From: Roseibacterium beibuensis
GTDB taxonomy: Bacteria; Pseudomonadota; Alphaproteobacteria; Rhodobacterales; Rhodobacteraceae
Assembly (NCBI RefSeq): GCF_039542305.1
Contig: NZ_BAABHW010000002.1
Location: 1 to 64,000 of the forward strand
Reading direction: 5' to 3'
DNA: 64,000 nt
Shown in pieces: positions 7,757-16,072 of this stretch. A program made the translations under genes and the position numbers. The notes under the pieces were generated by a model. The model made no database searches, had not been told where the DNA came from, and saw only the letters and a list, made by a program, of their open reading frames with translations. The number at the start of each line of letters is the position of its first letter. Position 1 is the stretch's first letter.

Positions 7757-8036
7757 CGAGGTGCCAGGTGCGGACGGTCTTGTCCTGCACCCACCCCAAG
7801 GTCGCCTCGGAAAAATCTGCGTAATGCGCTGTCGCCTTGTGCGCGTCGAAGGCCGCGGCATCGGTATTGAGCTCGTAGAGAAAGACCTCGCCCGGGCGCT
7901 CAGGGTCGCGGCAGATGTCGAACCGATGGCAACCCGCCTCCTCCGACAGGGATCGGGCGGCGTTCTCGCGAAGCGCGGACAGTAAGCCCACTACATGGGC
8001 CTCTCGGATCGTGAAGGTGACGGTGACGACGAACAT
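7749..8036 (-). CDS. Antibiotic biosynthesis monooxygenase (ABM) domain protein
   Basis: 95 aa from ATG 8036 (MFVVTVTFTIREAHVVG...), a better start than the upstream GTG/ATG options because family members begin right at the first beta strand. The ferredoxin-like ABM fold is indicated by the strand-helix pattern and CHRFDICRDPERPGEVFLYE. These proteins are cofactor-independent monooxygenases or small-molecule isomerases (YgiN/LsrG-like). It is the first gene of the ABM-cupin-Ldh set; 177 bp separate it from eutC. Confidence 0.75.
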   Translation of the reverse strand: MFVVTVTFTIREAHVVGLLSALRENAARSLSEEAGCHRFDICRDPERPGEVFLYELNTDAAAFDAHKATAHYADFSEATLGWVQDKTVRTWHLDG

Positions 8037-8213
8037 GACAGCCGGGCGTTGAGTGCGAAGGACCCGAACGCTATGCGCCCAGCACAGCACCCGCAAGCAA
8101 GATCAGGATCGGCAGCGCCCTGCGGATCATCGAGGGGGGTCCAGCAGAAGATCGGCGACACGCCGAAACAAGAGCGCGCCCGCACTTGGCGGTGCGCGGG
8201 GCATCCCGGGACC

Positions 8214-8972
8214 TCAAGGCCCAGTTGGCAGCACCCCGTCGCGGGCCAGCATCTGGTTCAGCGCCACGCCACTCTGGCCGGAGCGCTGCATGGCTACGAT
8301 CAATCGCAACGCCTGATCGGCGGCGGCCTCGACGCTCGTTCCCGCCTCGCGAATGTTGGAGATGCAGTTGCGCGCGCTGTCCGGGGTTTCGGCCATGGGG
8401 GCATGGGTCAGGTAGACACCAAGGCTGTCGGCGGCGGACAACCCGGGACGTTCACCAAGCGCCATGACAACCGTTTTCGCGCGCAGGGCCAGCGCGACCT
8501 TGTCGCCCAGGGCCACCCGCGCCTGATGCGCAAGGATGATCGGAGAGACCGTCATGCCCGCGTCCGAAAGCCGCCTGGATAAGTCCGACATGAAGGCCGG
8601 CCCATTGAGGTGAACCGCCGTGGCTGACAAGCCGTCCCCAAGGACAAGGGCCACGTCCGGCGCAGCCTCTTCTGCCAGGGCTGCCGCGTGGCGGTCCGGC
8701 AAGGCGCGGCCAAGATCGGGGCGGCGGATGAAGTCATCGCGAGAGGGCGCAGCACTTGCTACAACGCGATGCGTCAGCCCCACGCGTTCCAGCGTCACGG
8801 CCAATTGCGCGGTGTCGAGTTCGGCCAGAACGGCCGCGCGCGCCTGCGCGTGATCCAGAGCGAAGCCAAGCGCCTGACCGGTCGTCAGGGCCCTGCCCCG
8901 ACCACTGAAACTGAGCCGGGCCTGTGTCAGTGCGCCGATTTCGGCGCGGGATATGGGTTTCGGATCGCTCAT
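8214..8972 (-). CDS. eutC: Ethanolamine ammonia-lyase small subunit
   Basis: 252 aa from MSDPKPISRAEI (8972). EutC forms with EutB the adenosylcobalamin-dependent lyase converting ethanolamine to acetaldehyde and ammonia. Family signs include QARLSFSGRGRALTT near the N-terminus and the conserved NCISNIRE at the C-terminus. The start overlaps the eutB stop by 4 bp (8969-8972). No eutA reactivase, aldehyde dehydrogenase or microcompartment shell genes are adjacent, so ethanolamine probably serves as a nitrogen source in the cytoplasm. Confidence 0.9.
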   Translation of the reverse strand: MSDPKPISRAEIGALTQARLSFSGRGRALTTGQALGFALDHAQARAAVLAELDTAQLAVTLERVGLTHRVVASAAPSRDDFIRRPDLGRALPDRHAAALAEEAAPDVALVLGDGLSATAVHLNGPAFMSDLSRRLSDAGMTVSPIILAHQARVALGDKVALALRAKTVVMALGERPGLSAADSLGVYLTHAPMAETPDSARNCISNIREAGTSVEAAADQALRLIVAMQRSGQSGVALNQMLARDGVLPTGP

Positions 8973-10345
8973 CCGGCCGGAAGCCTCAGACGCGACAGCG
9001 CCGTTTCGAGGGTGGGCAGTGTTATCTCGGGCGTTCCGATGCCATTGGCCTGCATCCACGCGACGAATTCGGGCGCCGGTGGCCGGCCCAGTGTCTCACG
9101 AATGAACTGCGCGTCATGGAAGGCAAGGGATTGATAGTTCAACATGATATCATCCGCGCCCGGCACCGTGATGACGAAATTCACACCGGCGGCGGCCAGC
9201 GTGGTCAGCAGGATATCCATGTCCTCCTGATCGGCATATGAATGGTTGGTGTAGCAGACATCCACCCCCATCGGCAGGCCCAGCAGCTTGCCACAGAAAT
9301 GATCCTCGAGCCCCGCGCGGATGATCTGCTTGCCGTCGGCGAGGTACTCGGGCCCGATGAACCCGACCACCGTGTTCACCAGCAATGGACGGTAACGCCG
9401 GGCCACCGCATAGGCGCGGGCCTCCATCGTCTGTTGATCCATGCCGTGATGCGCCTCTGCCGAGAGGGCGGCCCCCTGCCCCGTCTCGAAATACATGAGG
9501 TTCGCACCCTCCGGCGCGCGGGCCAGCTGCCTCACCGCATCATGGGCCTCGTCCAGCATGGCCAGGGTCACACCGAACCCGTCATTGGCCTTTTGCGATC
9601 CGGCCACCGATTGGAACACGAGATCGATCGGCGCGCCGACCTCGATCGCGGCGATCGCCGTGCTGACATGGCCAAGGCAGCAATGTTGCGTCGGGATATC
9701 GAGCTGCGTTCGGATCGCCTCCAGCACCTCGCAGATGCGGATGTAGTCGGGCAGCGTGTCCGTTGCGGGGTTCACCCCGATCACCGCATCGCCCGCCCCC
9801 ATCATCAGCCCATCCAGCGCCGAGAGCGCGATGCCGCGACTGTCGTCGGTCGGGTGATTGGGCTGGTTGCGGGTCGACAGCCGGCCTTTCAAGCCGATGG
9901 TCGATCTGAAACGGGTGACCACCTCGATCTTGGCGGCGACGGCGATCAGGTCCTGCGCCCGCATGATCTTGCTGACCGCGGCCGCCATCTCAGGCGTCAG
10001 CCCCGGGGACACGCCCGCAATCCGCGCGCCCGTCGTACCCGGATCGAGAAGCCAGTCGCGGAACTCGCCCACCGTCAAGGACGCTATCGGCGAGAAAGCG
10101 TCGGCATCATGCTGCGCGGCGATCAGCTCGGTGACCGCATCGCCGTCCACCTCGAGCACATCGCCCAGAAAGGCGGCAAGCGGCACGTCGGCGAGGCAAT
10201 GCTGCGCGGCGATCCGCTCGACCGGGCCATCGGCCGATACACCGGCAAGGTGATCCCCGCTTCGCTCGGGGCTGGCCTTGGCCAGCAAGACCTTGAGCGA
10301 CGGAAAGCTGTAGCGCGTTGCGTTGATGTCGGCGTGAAACCCCAT
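8969..10345 (-). CDS. eutB: Ethanolamine ammonia-lyase large subunit
   Basis: 458 aa, the normal EutB length. It starts MGFHADINATRYSFPSLK, with typical blocks such as GHVSTAIAAIEVGAPIDL, FETGQGAALSAEAHHG and GVDVCYTNHSYADQEDM. EutB contains the TIM-barrel active site that binds ethanolamine and most of the B12 cofactor interface. It is translationally coupled to eutC and 52 bp downstream of purU on the same strand, so the nitrogen-releasing lyase may be co-expressed with the C1 genes. Confidence 0.93.
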   Translation of the reverse strand: MGFHADINATRYSFPSLKVLLAKASPERSGDHLAGVSADGPVERIAAQHCLADVPLAAFLGDVLEVDGDAVTELIAAQHDADAFSPIASLTVGEFRDWLLDPGTTGARIAGVSPGLTPEMAAAVSKIMRAQDLIAVAAKIEVVTRFRSTIGLKGRLSTRNQPNHPTDDSRGIALSALDGLMMGAGDAVIGVNPATDTLPDYIRICEVLEAIRTQLDIPTQHCCLGHVSTAIAAIEVGAPIDLVFQSVAGSQKANDGFGVTLAMLDEAHDAVRQLARAPEGANLMYFETGQGAALSAEAHHGMDQQTMEARAYAVARRYRPLLVNTVVGFIGPEYLADGKQIIRAGLEDHFCGKLLGLPMGVDVCYTNHSYADQEDMDILLTTLAAAGVNFVITVPGADDIMLNYQSLAFHDAQFIRETLGRPPAPEFVAWMQANGIGTPEITLPTLETALSRLRLPAG

Positions 10346-10397
10346 GCGATGAGGAGACCACCGAGGGCCTGCCGCGGCAAGCCCTCTCCTGTGCGTC

Positions 10398-11282
10398 TCA
10401 GCCCATGCGTTCGCTGGAATAGCCGCCGGGCGAGGCCGGGAAAACCACGGTCTTGTTGCCGTTCAGGAACACGCGGTGATGCGCATGGGCATGGATCGCC
10501 CGTGCCAGAACCTGGCTTTCCACGTCGCGCCCAAGCGAAACGAAATCCTCGGAGCTTTGGGCATGGGTGATCCGCACCACGTCCTGCTCGATGATCGGCC
10601 CCTCGTCGAGATCGGCGGTCACGTAATGCGAGGTCGCCCCGATCAGTTTCACGCCGCGCACATAGGCCTGCTTGTAGGGGTTCGCGCCCTTGAAGGACGG
10701 CAGGAAGGAATGGTGGATATTGATGATCCGGCCCGACATCTTCTGGCACATCTCGTCCGACAGGATCTGCATGTAGCGCGCCAGAACGATCAGTTCGGCC
10801 TCGGTGTCCTCGACGACCCGCATGATCGCGGCCTCGGCCTCGGGCTTGTTGTCCTTGGTCACGCGGATGCAGTGAAAGGGGATGTCGTTGTTCACGACGA
10901 CCTTCTGGTAATCCATGTGGTTCGAGATGACGGCCACGATCTCGACCGGCAGGGCCCCGATCCGAACCCGGTACAGCAGGTCGTTCAGGCAATGCCCGAA
11001 GCGCGAGACCATGATGACGACCTTCATCTTCTGCGTCTCGTCATGGAAGGCAAAACTCATGTCGAAGGCCTCGGCGATGCTGGCAAAGGCGGCCTCGAGC
11101 GCGGCCTGATCGACGCCCTTCTGCGAATCGAAGCTGACCCGCATGAAGAATTGGCCAGTTTCCAGATCGTCATATTGCGAACTGTCGGTGATGTTGCAGC
11201 CTTGGTCGGCAAGGAAAACCGCGATGGCCGCGACGATCCCGCGTTGTGTCTGACACGTCACGGTCAGGCAATGTTTCGTCAT
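10398..11282 (-). CDS. purU: Formyltetrahydrofolate deformylase
   Basis: 294 aa from MTKHCLTVTCQTQRG, preferred over the ATG 12 bp earlier because GGAGAGCACC precedes it. An N-terminal ACT domain (about 1-80) precedes a formyl-transferase-like domain with INIHHSFLPSFKGANPY and GATSHYVTADLDEGPII, the signature of PurU. It hydrolyses 10-formyl-THF to formate and THF. Next to folD and the N-methylglutamate-type dehydrogenase operon it gives a route from methylene-THF to formate without Fhs. Confidence 0.92.
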   Translation of the reverse strand: MTKHCLTVTCQTQRGIVAAIAVFLADQGCNITDSSQYDDLETGQFFMRVSFDSQKGVDQAALEAAFASIAEAFDMSFAFHDETQKMKVVIMVSRFGHCLNDLLYRVRIGALPVEIVAVISNHMDYQKVVVNNDIPFHCIRVTKDNKPEAEAAIMRVVEDTEAELIVLARYMQILSDEMCQKMSGRIINIHHSFLPSFKGANPYKQAYVRGVKLIGATSHYVTADLDEGPIIEQDVVRITHAQSSEDFVSLGRDVESQVLARAIHAHAHHRVFLNGNKTVVFPASPGGYSSERMG

Positions 11283-11368
11283 GGTGCTCTCCATTTGCGA
11301 GGTGGCGCAGGCCGCACCCCCCTTGATCCCTGGGTTGGTCGATTTCGGTGTGGTAAAGGCTCAGGCGG

Positions 11369-12271
11369 TCAGGCCGTCAGCCCCTCGGGTTCAGGCAATC
11401 CATTGGCGCGGCAGGCGGCGGTCACGGTATTGGCCAGCAGGCACGCGATGGTCATCGGACCCACGCCCCCCGGCACCGGGGTGATCGCACCCGCCACCTC
11501 GACCGCGCTGGCGAATTCGACATCCCCCACCAGCCGCGTCTTGCCCTCGCCCTTTTCCGGCGCAGGCACGCGGTTGATGCCGACGTCGATCACGGTCGCG
11601 CCCGGTTTGATCCAGTCGCCCGTCACCATCTCGGGCCGGCCCACGGCGGCGACAAGGATATCGGCGCGGCGGCAAACCTCTTCGATGTCCTTGGTGCGCG
11701 AATGGGCGATGGTCACGGTGCAGCTATCGCCAAGCAATAGCTGCGCCATCGGCTTGCCCACGATGTTCGAGCGCCCGATCACCACCGCGTTCAGGCCAGA
11801 CAGGCTGCCAAGATGATCGCGCAGCATCATCAGGCATCCCAGCGGCGTGCAGGGCACCATCGACTTTTGCCCGGTCCCCAGCAGGCCGACATTCGAGATG
11901 TGGAACCCGTCCACATCCTTGGCGGGGTCAATGGAATTGATGACCAGATCACTGTCCAGATGCCCCGGCAGCGGCAGTTGCACGAGAATGCCATGCACCG
12001 CCGGATCCGCGTTCAACTGCTCGATCAGCGCCAGCAGGTCGGCTTCCGAGGTTTCGGCGGGCAGCTTGTGCTCGAAAGAGGCCATGCCGACCTCGACCGT
12101 CTGCTTGCCCTTGTTGCGCACGTAAACCTCGCTGGCCGGATCCTCGCCCACCAGCACCACCGCCAGGCCGGGGGTGATCCCGTGACCGTCCTTAAGTCGT
12201 GCCACGTGGCCCGCCACCTTTTCACGCACGCTGGCGGCAAAGGCTTTTCCGTCGATGATATGTGCCGTCAT
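11369..12271 (-). CDS. folD: Bifunctional methylene-THF dehydrogenase/methenyl-THF cyclohydrolase
   Basis: 300 aa from MTAHIIDGKAFAASVRE. FolD hallmarks: SEVYVRNKGK with the catalytic lysine, QLPLPGHLD, the NADP-binding VIGRSNIVGKPMAQLL and terminal PVPGGVGPMTIACLL. It oxidises methylene-THF to formyl-THF. The start overlaps the stop of the gamma-subunit gene by 4 bp, tying it to the demethylating enzyme operon, so it most likely processes methylene-THF released by that enzyme. Confidence 0.95.
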   Translation of the reverse strand: MTAHIIDGKAFAASVREKVAGHVARLKDGHGITPGLAVVLVGEDPASEVYVRNKGKQTVEVGMASFEHKLPAETSEADLLALIEQLNADPAVHGILVQLPLPGHLDSDLVINSIDPAKDVDGFHISNVGLLGTGQKSMVPCTPLGCLMMLRDHLGSLSGLNAVVIGRSNIVGKPMAQLLLGDSCTVTIAHSRTKDIEEVCRRADILVAAVGRPEMVTGDWIKPGATVIDVGINRVPAPEKGEGKTRLVGDVEFASAVEVAGAITPVPGGVGPMTIACLLANTVTAACRANGLPEPEGLTA

Positions 12272-12843
12272 TCTGTCAAGTCTCCGTCTGTCTGGGCGCC
12301 GATCCGGCGCGCGGCGGTGCTCAGCGCGTGCCACAGCGCCCCCGCGTAGGTCCGCATGCCGATCACCGCAAGCCTGTCTTCAGCCCTGCGAACCAGAAAG
12401 ACACCGATATGTTCAAGGGTCGTTCGTGTCGCTGCCCCCGGCTCGAATGTTTGCGGGTCGAGATTGACCAGCTTGCGCATGACCGCCTCGAGCGGGCCTG
12501 CACCGCCGACCGATGAGATCTCGAAAGCGGCAAACCCATCGGTTTGTTCGGTAACCGACGCCTCGGGCACCTCGGCCTTGAGCATCGCGGCAATATCCCG
12601 AGCGCCCTGCGCCTCGATCATCCATTGGTCTCGGCCAATCCAGAAAGCGCCGTATTCACCTGCCTGCGACGATTGTCCGACGCCGGGCAGGGTCAGGCCA
12701 AAGGGGGATGGCACCCCCTGCCCCTTGCGCAAGCTGAGCGAGGCAAGGGAAAGGTCGGGCTGCTCGGTCAGGCGCAGCACACCGAAATCTTCCGATCGTG
12801 CAACCGTTCCGCCAAGCGCGGTGATGGGGGTCAGATCAGTCAC
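12268..12843 (-). CDS. mgdD: Sarcosine oxidase-type gamma subunit (SoxG/MgdD-like)
   Basis: 191 aa, matching SoxG length; the C-terminal half (VFLVRRAEDRLAVIGM then ALWHALSTAARRIG) is the conserved part. The gamma subunit completes the heterotetramer and contacts the folate-binding region of alpha. It overlaps the alpha gene by 8 bp and folD by 4 bp. The Mgd name is inferred from the neighbouring gmaS-mgsABC genes; a pure sarcosine oxidase role is the alternative. Confidence 0.75.
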   Translation of the reverse strand: MTDLTPITALGGTVARSEDFGVLRLTEQPDLSLASLSLRKGQGVPSPFGLTLPGVGQSSQAGEYGAFWIGRDQWMIEAQGARDIAAMLKAEVPEASVTEQTDGFAAFEISSVGGAGPLEAVMRKLVNLDPQTFEPGAATRTTLEHIGVFLVRRAEDRLAVIGMRTYAGALWHALSTAARRIGAQTDGDLTE

Positions 12844-15784
12844 GCAGGCGTCCTCCTTCGGGGTCGACGAAATGGGCCGAAACGACTTCGACGGTCACCT
12901 GCTGCCCCTCCAGCGGGTTGGCGGCGGTGATGACCTCACCCATGCGGGTGTCGCCATCTTCGAGGAAGCCCAGCGCGATATGGCTTTCCAGATGCGGCGA
13001 ATAGCAGGCCGAGGTGACCCAGCCCTGATCGTTCGCCATGTCGCGCGGTGCGTCCTTGGCGAACAGATGCGCCCCGGCGGCCACAGGCTTTTGTGCGTTC
13101 ACAGGTTTCAGCCCCACAAGGCGGCGCTTGTCCCCGGCCAGCCCCTCGCGGCGCGACATGATCGCGCCGATGCTGTCCTTCTTGACCGAGACCATGCGGC
13201 CCAGCCCCAGCATCTGCGCCGTGGTCTGGCCGTTCAACTCGGCGCCGGCAGCGTGGCCCTTCTCGATGCGCAGGACGCCCAGCGCCTCGGTCCCGTAGGG
13301 GGTGACGCCCAGATCCGCGCCCTTCTCCATCAGACGCTGCATCAGCGCGTGGCCGTAGCGGGCGGGCACGGCGACCTCGTAGGCCAGTTCACCCGAGAAC
13401 GAGATGCGGAAAAGGCGCGCGCGCAATCCGCCGCAGATCGTCAATTCACGGCAGGCCATGAAGGGAAACGCCTCGTTCGAGATGTCGGCGTCATCCACGA
13501 TGCGCTGCAGCAGCGTGCGCGACTGCTGCCCTGCCACGGCGATCTGCGCCCAGGCATCGGTGGTCGAGATCAGTTGCACGTCCAGATCGGGCCAGACGCA
13601 TTGGCGGAAGAACTCCATCTGGCGATAGACCAGCCCCGCATTGGCGGTGGTGGTGGTGACGACGTAGTGATCCTCGGCGAGGCGGGCGCAGGTGCCATCA
13701 TCGTAGCAATGGCCATCCTCGCGCAGCATCAGGCCATAACGGACCATGCCGACCTTCAGCGTGCCCATCATGTTGGCATAGACGCGGTTGAGGAATTCGC
13801 CCGCATCGGCCCCCTGCACGTCGATCTTGCCCAAGGTCGTCACGTCGCACAGTCCGACGCCGGACCGGACGGCCAGAACCTCGCGATCCACGCTTTCGCG
13901 CCAATGGGTTTCACCGGGTTGCGGGAAATACTGCGCGCGCATCCACGGGCCGACCTCGACGAATTCGGCACCTTGGGCTTCGGCCCAGTGATGGGTGGGC
14001 GTCAGGCGCTTGGGCCGGAAATGCGGCCCCGTATCGCCGCCGCCCAGAACCGACAGGGACACCCCGGTATAAGGCGGGCGGAAGATGGTCGTGCCGGTCT
14101 GCGGGATGGTCTTGCCCGTCAGTTCGGCCATCACCGCCAAGGCCGAGATGTTCGAGGTTTTACCCTGATCGGTTGCCATACCCAGCGTCGTCCAGCGCTT
14201 CAAATGCTCGACCGGGCGCATGTTTTCCTTATGCGCCAAGGCGATATCCTTGACCGTCACGTCGTTCTGGAAATCGACCCAGGCGCGGCGTTTGCCGGGA
14301 ACATGCCAGAAGGCCTCCTGCGCGGCGGGGGCGTTTTCGGCCTGTGGCAGGGTGACGGGCCTGGCGGCCATGTCGATCTCCAACAGGGCCGTGATTGCCG
14401 CCTGCATGCCATCGGCCAGCGCATCTGCCACGCCGCCCTTGCCCGCCGCAGCGCCTGCGGGGATCAGGCCCTGCGGACCATTCGGCCCCGGCACGAAGGC
14501 CAACAGTCTGTCATCCCATACCGGTCGCCCGCGATGGTGCGAGGCCAGATGCACGTTCGGGTTCCAGCCGCCCGAAACCCCCAAGGCCCCGACCGAGTGC
14601 CATTCGGATTGGCCGTTTTGCGTGATCTCGATGGCATAGAGGCTTTGGCGGCCCTTGGTGCCGGTCACGGTGGCCCCGGCGAAGACCTCATAGTCGCCAA
14701 AGCAAGGTGCATCCGCGCGGCTGTCGATCACGCCAAGGACGCGCGCGCCATGGGCGATCAGGTCCATCGCCGTGCGGTGCCCGTCATCGCCATTGGTGAA
14801 GATGGCAATCGGGTCGTTCGCGTGCTTCAGCGGCATGACGGCCCAACGGTTGGCAAAAGCGCGCATGGCACCGGCCAGCATGATACCGGGGCGGTCATTG
14901 TCGGCGAAGGGGATATGCCGCTCGGTCGCGCCAGCCGCCAGCACCGCGCGTTTCGCTGTGATCCGCCACAGGGTTTGGCGCACCTTGTCGCCGGGGGTGG
15001 GCAGGTGATCGGCCACGCGTTCCACCGCGCCATAGATGCCGTGATCATAGACACCGAAGACTGTCGTGCGCGGCATCACGCGGACATTGGGCAGGCTGTC
15101 CAACTCGACCCGGGTGGCGGCGACCCAATCGCGCGCCTCGGCCCCGTCCAGCCTGTCGCGTTCGGCCAGCAGACGCCCGCCAAGGGCAAAATCCTCATCC
15201 GCCAGAATGACCTGCGCCCCGGCGCGTCCAGCGGTCAGGGCCGCCGACAGGCCCGCCGCGCCACCGCCGATGACCAGCAGGTCGCAATGCAGGAAGCCTT
15301 TGTCATAGGCGTCGGGGTCGGCCTGCATCGACAAGGCCCCCAGCCCCGCCGCGCGGCGGATCGCGGGTTCATAAAGCTTTTCCCAGAACGCCTTGGGCCA
15401 CATGAAGGTCTTGTAATAGAACCCCGCCGCGAGGAATGGCGACAGCAGGTCGTTGACCGCCAGCAGGTCACGCTCGAGAGAGCCGATATGGTTCTGCGAC
15501 CGTGCGCTGAGACCATCGTAAAGCTCCGTCACCGTGGCGCGGGTGTTCGGCTCGGCCCGCGCGCCGTCGCGCAGGGTGACCATGGCGTTCGGCTCTTCGG
15601 ACCCGGCGGCGAACACACCGCGCGGGCGGTGGTACTTGAAGCTGCGGCCCATCAGTTGCACGCCATTGGCCAAGAGCGCCGAGGCCAGCGTATCGCCCTG
15701 GTAGCCGCTATACTCGGTGCCGTTGAAGCTGAAGCGCAGGCGCGCGTCGCGGTCGATCAGACCACCTTTCGACAGACGGGTCAT
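12836..15784 (-). CDS. mgdC: Sarcosine oxidase-type alpha subunit (SoxA/MgdC-like)
   Basis: 982 aa from MTRLSKGGLIDRDARLRF at 15784. Order of domains: N-terminal 2Fe-2S-fold-like region with GRSFKYHRPRGV, a dinucleotide-binding domain with CDLLVIGGGAAGLSAALTAG (about 170-190), then a C-terminal GcvT/folate-binding region (after about 600) that accepts the C1 unit onto THF. Length and order match SoxA. The ATG overlaps the delta gene stop by 4 bp. Given gmaS and mgsABC across the adjacent regulator gene, the enzyme is likely N-methylglutamate dehydrogenase, which is homologous to heterotetrameric sarcosine oxidase. Confidence 0.82.
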   Translation of the reverse strand: MTRLSKGGLIDRDARLRFSFNGTEYSGYQGDTLASALLANGVQLMGRSFKYHRPRGVFAAGSEEPNAMVTLRDGARAEPNTRATVTELYDGLSARSQNHIGSLERDLLAVNDLLSPFLAAGFYYKTFMWPKAFWEKLYEPAIRRAAGLGALSMQADPDAYDKGFLHCDLLVIGGGAAGLSAALTAGRAGAQVILADEDFALGGRLLAERDRLDGAEARDWVAATRVELDSLPNVRVMPRTTVFGVYDHGIYGAVERVADHLPTPGDKVRQTLWRITAKRAVLAAGATERHIPFADNDRPGIMLAGAMRAFANRWAVMPLKHANDPIAIFTNGDDGHRTAMDLIAHGARVLGVIDSRADAPCFGDYEVFAGATVTGTKGRQSLYAIEITQNGQSEWHSVGALGVSGGWNPNVHLASHHRGRPVWDDRLLAFVPGPNGPQGLIPAGAAAGKGGVADALADGMQAAITALLEIDMAARPVTLPQAENAPAAQEAFWHVPGKRRAWVDFQNDVTVKDIALAHKENMRPVEHLKRWTTLGMATDQGKTSNISALAVMAELTGKTIPQTGTTIFRPPYTGVSLSVLGGGDTGPHFRPKRLTPTHHWAEAQGAEFVEVGPWMRAQYFPQPGETHWRESVDREVLAVRSGVGLCDVTTLGKIDVQGADAGEFLNRVYANMMGTLKVGMVRYGLMLREDGHCYDDGTCARLAEDHYVVTTTTANAGLVYRQMEFFRQCVWPDLDVQLISTTDAWAQIAVAGQQSRTLLQRIVDDADISNEAFPFMACRELTICGGLRARLFRISFSGELAYEVAVPARYGHALMQRLMEKGADLGVTPYGTEALGVLRIEKGHAAGAELNGQTTAQMLGLGRMVSVKKDSIGAIMSRREGLAGDKRRLVGLKPVNAQKPVAAGAHLFAKDAPRDMANDQGWVTSACYSPHLESHIALGFLEDGDTRMGEVITAANPLEGQQVTVEVVSAHFVDPEGGRLRD

Positions 15785-16062
15785 TGTGCGCCCCCCAGTT
15801 TCACGTCGCTGGCCAGTTCCGCGCCGAGGATCTCGTGCGTGGTGGTGTCGCGCGTCACGACCAGCCAGGAGCGGTCGCCTGCCTCGTGAAACCACAACTC
15901 GCGATGCACGCCCGCCGGGTTGTCGCGCAGAAAGACGTAGTCGGCAAAGGCCGCTTCGGCGTCCTCGCGCGTCGGGTCTGGCCGATGCATCAGCGACGCA
16001 TCGCCGAGATAGGTGAATTCCTGCGCGTCACGCAGGCCAAGCAGGGGATGGGGGATCAGCAT
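15781..16062 (-). CDS. mgdB: Sarcosine oxidase-type delta subunit (SoxD/MgdB-like), zinc cysteines absent
   Basis: 93 aa from MLIPHPLLGLRDAQEFTY, the usual SoxD length. The conserved EFTYLGDA and YVFLRDNPAGVHRELWFHEAG blocks identify it. Characterised SoxD proteins bind zinc through an N-terminal CPYCG-type motif and a cysteine after HxAG. Here the N-terminal motif is HPLLG and the later position is aspartate (AGDRSW), so the zinc site appears lost. It lies between beta (10-bp gap) and alpha (4-bp overlap) genes. The loss may mark the N-methylglutamate branch or simply drift. Confidence 0.78.
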   Translation of the reverse strand: MLIPHPLLGLRDAQEFTYLGDASLMHRPDPTREDAEAAFADYVFLRDNPAGVHRELWFHEAGDRSWLVVTRDTTTHEILGAELASDVKLGGAQ

Positions 16063-16072
16063 CCGGGCGACC

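Noticed and set aside
8071..8130. 19-codon minus-strand ORF MIRRALPILILLAGAVLGA between eutC and the ABM gene
   Set aside because: Looks like a membrane anchor but has no ribosome binding site and is too short; the 177-bp spacer otherwise holds nothing I can support.
12356..15889. 1177-aa plus-strand ORF antisense to the sarcosine oxidase-like genes
   Set aside because: A shadow of high-GC coding DNA: Arg/His/Gly/Ala-rich with no domains, exactly opposite well-supported genes.
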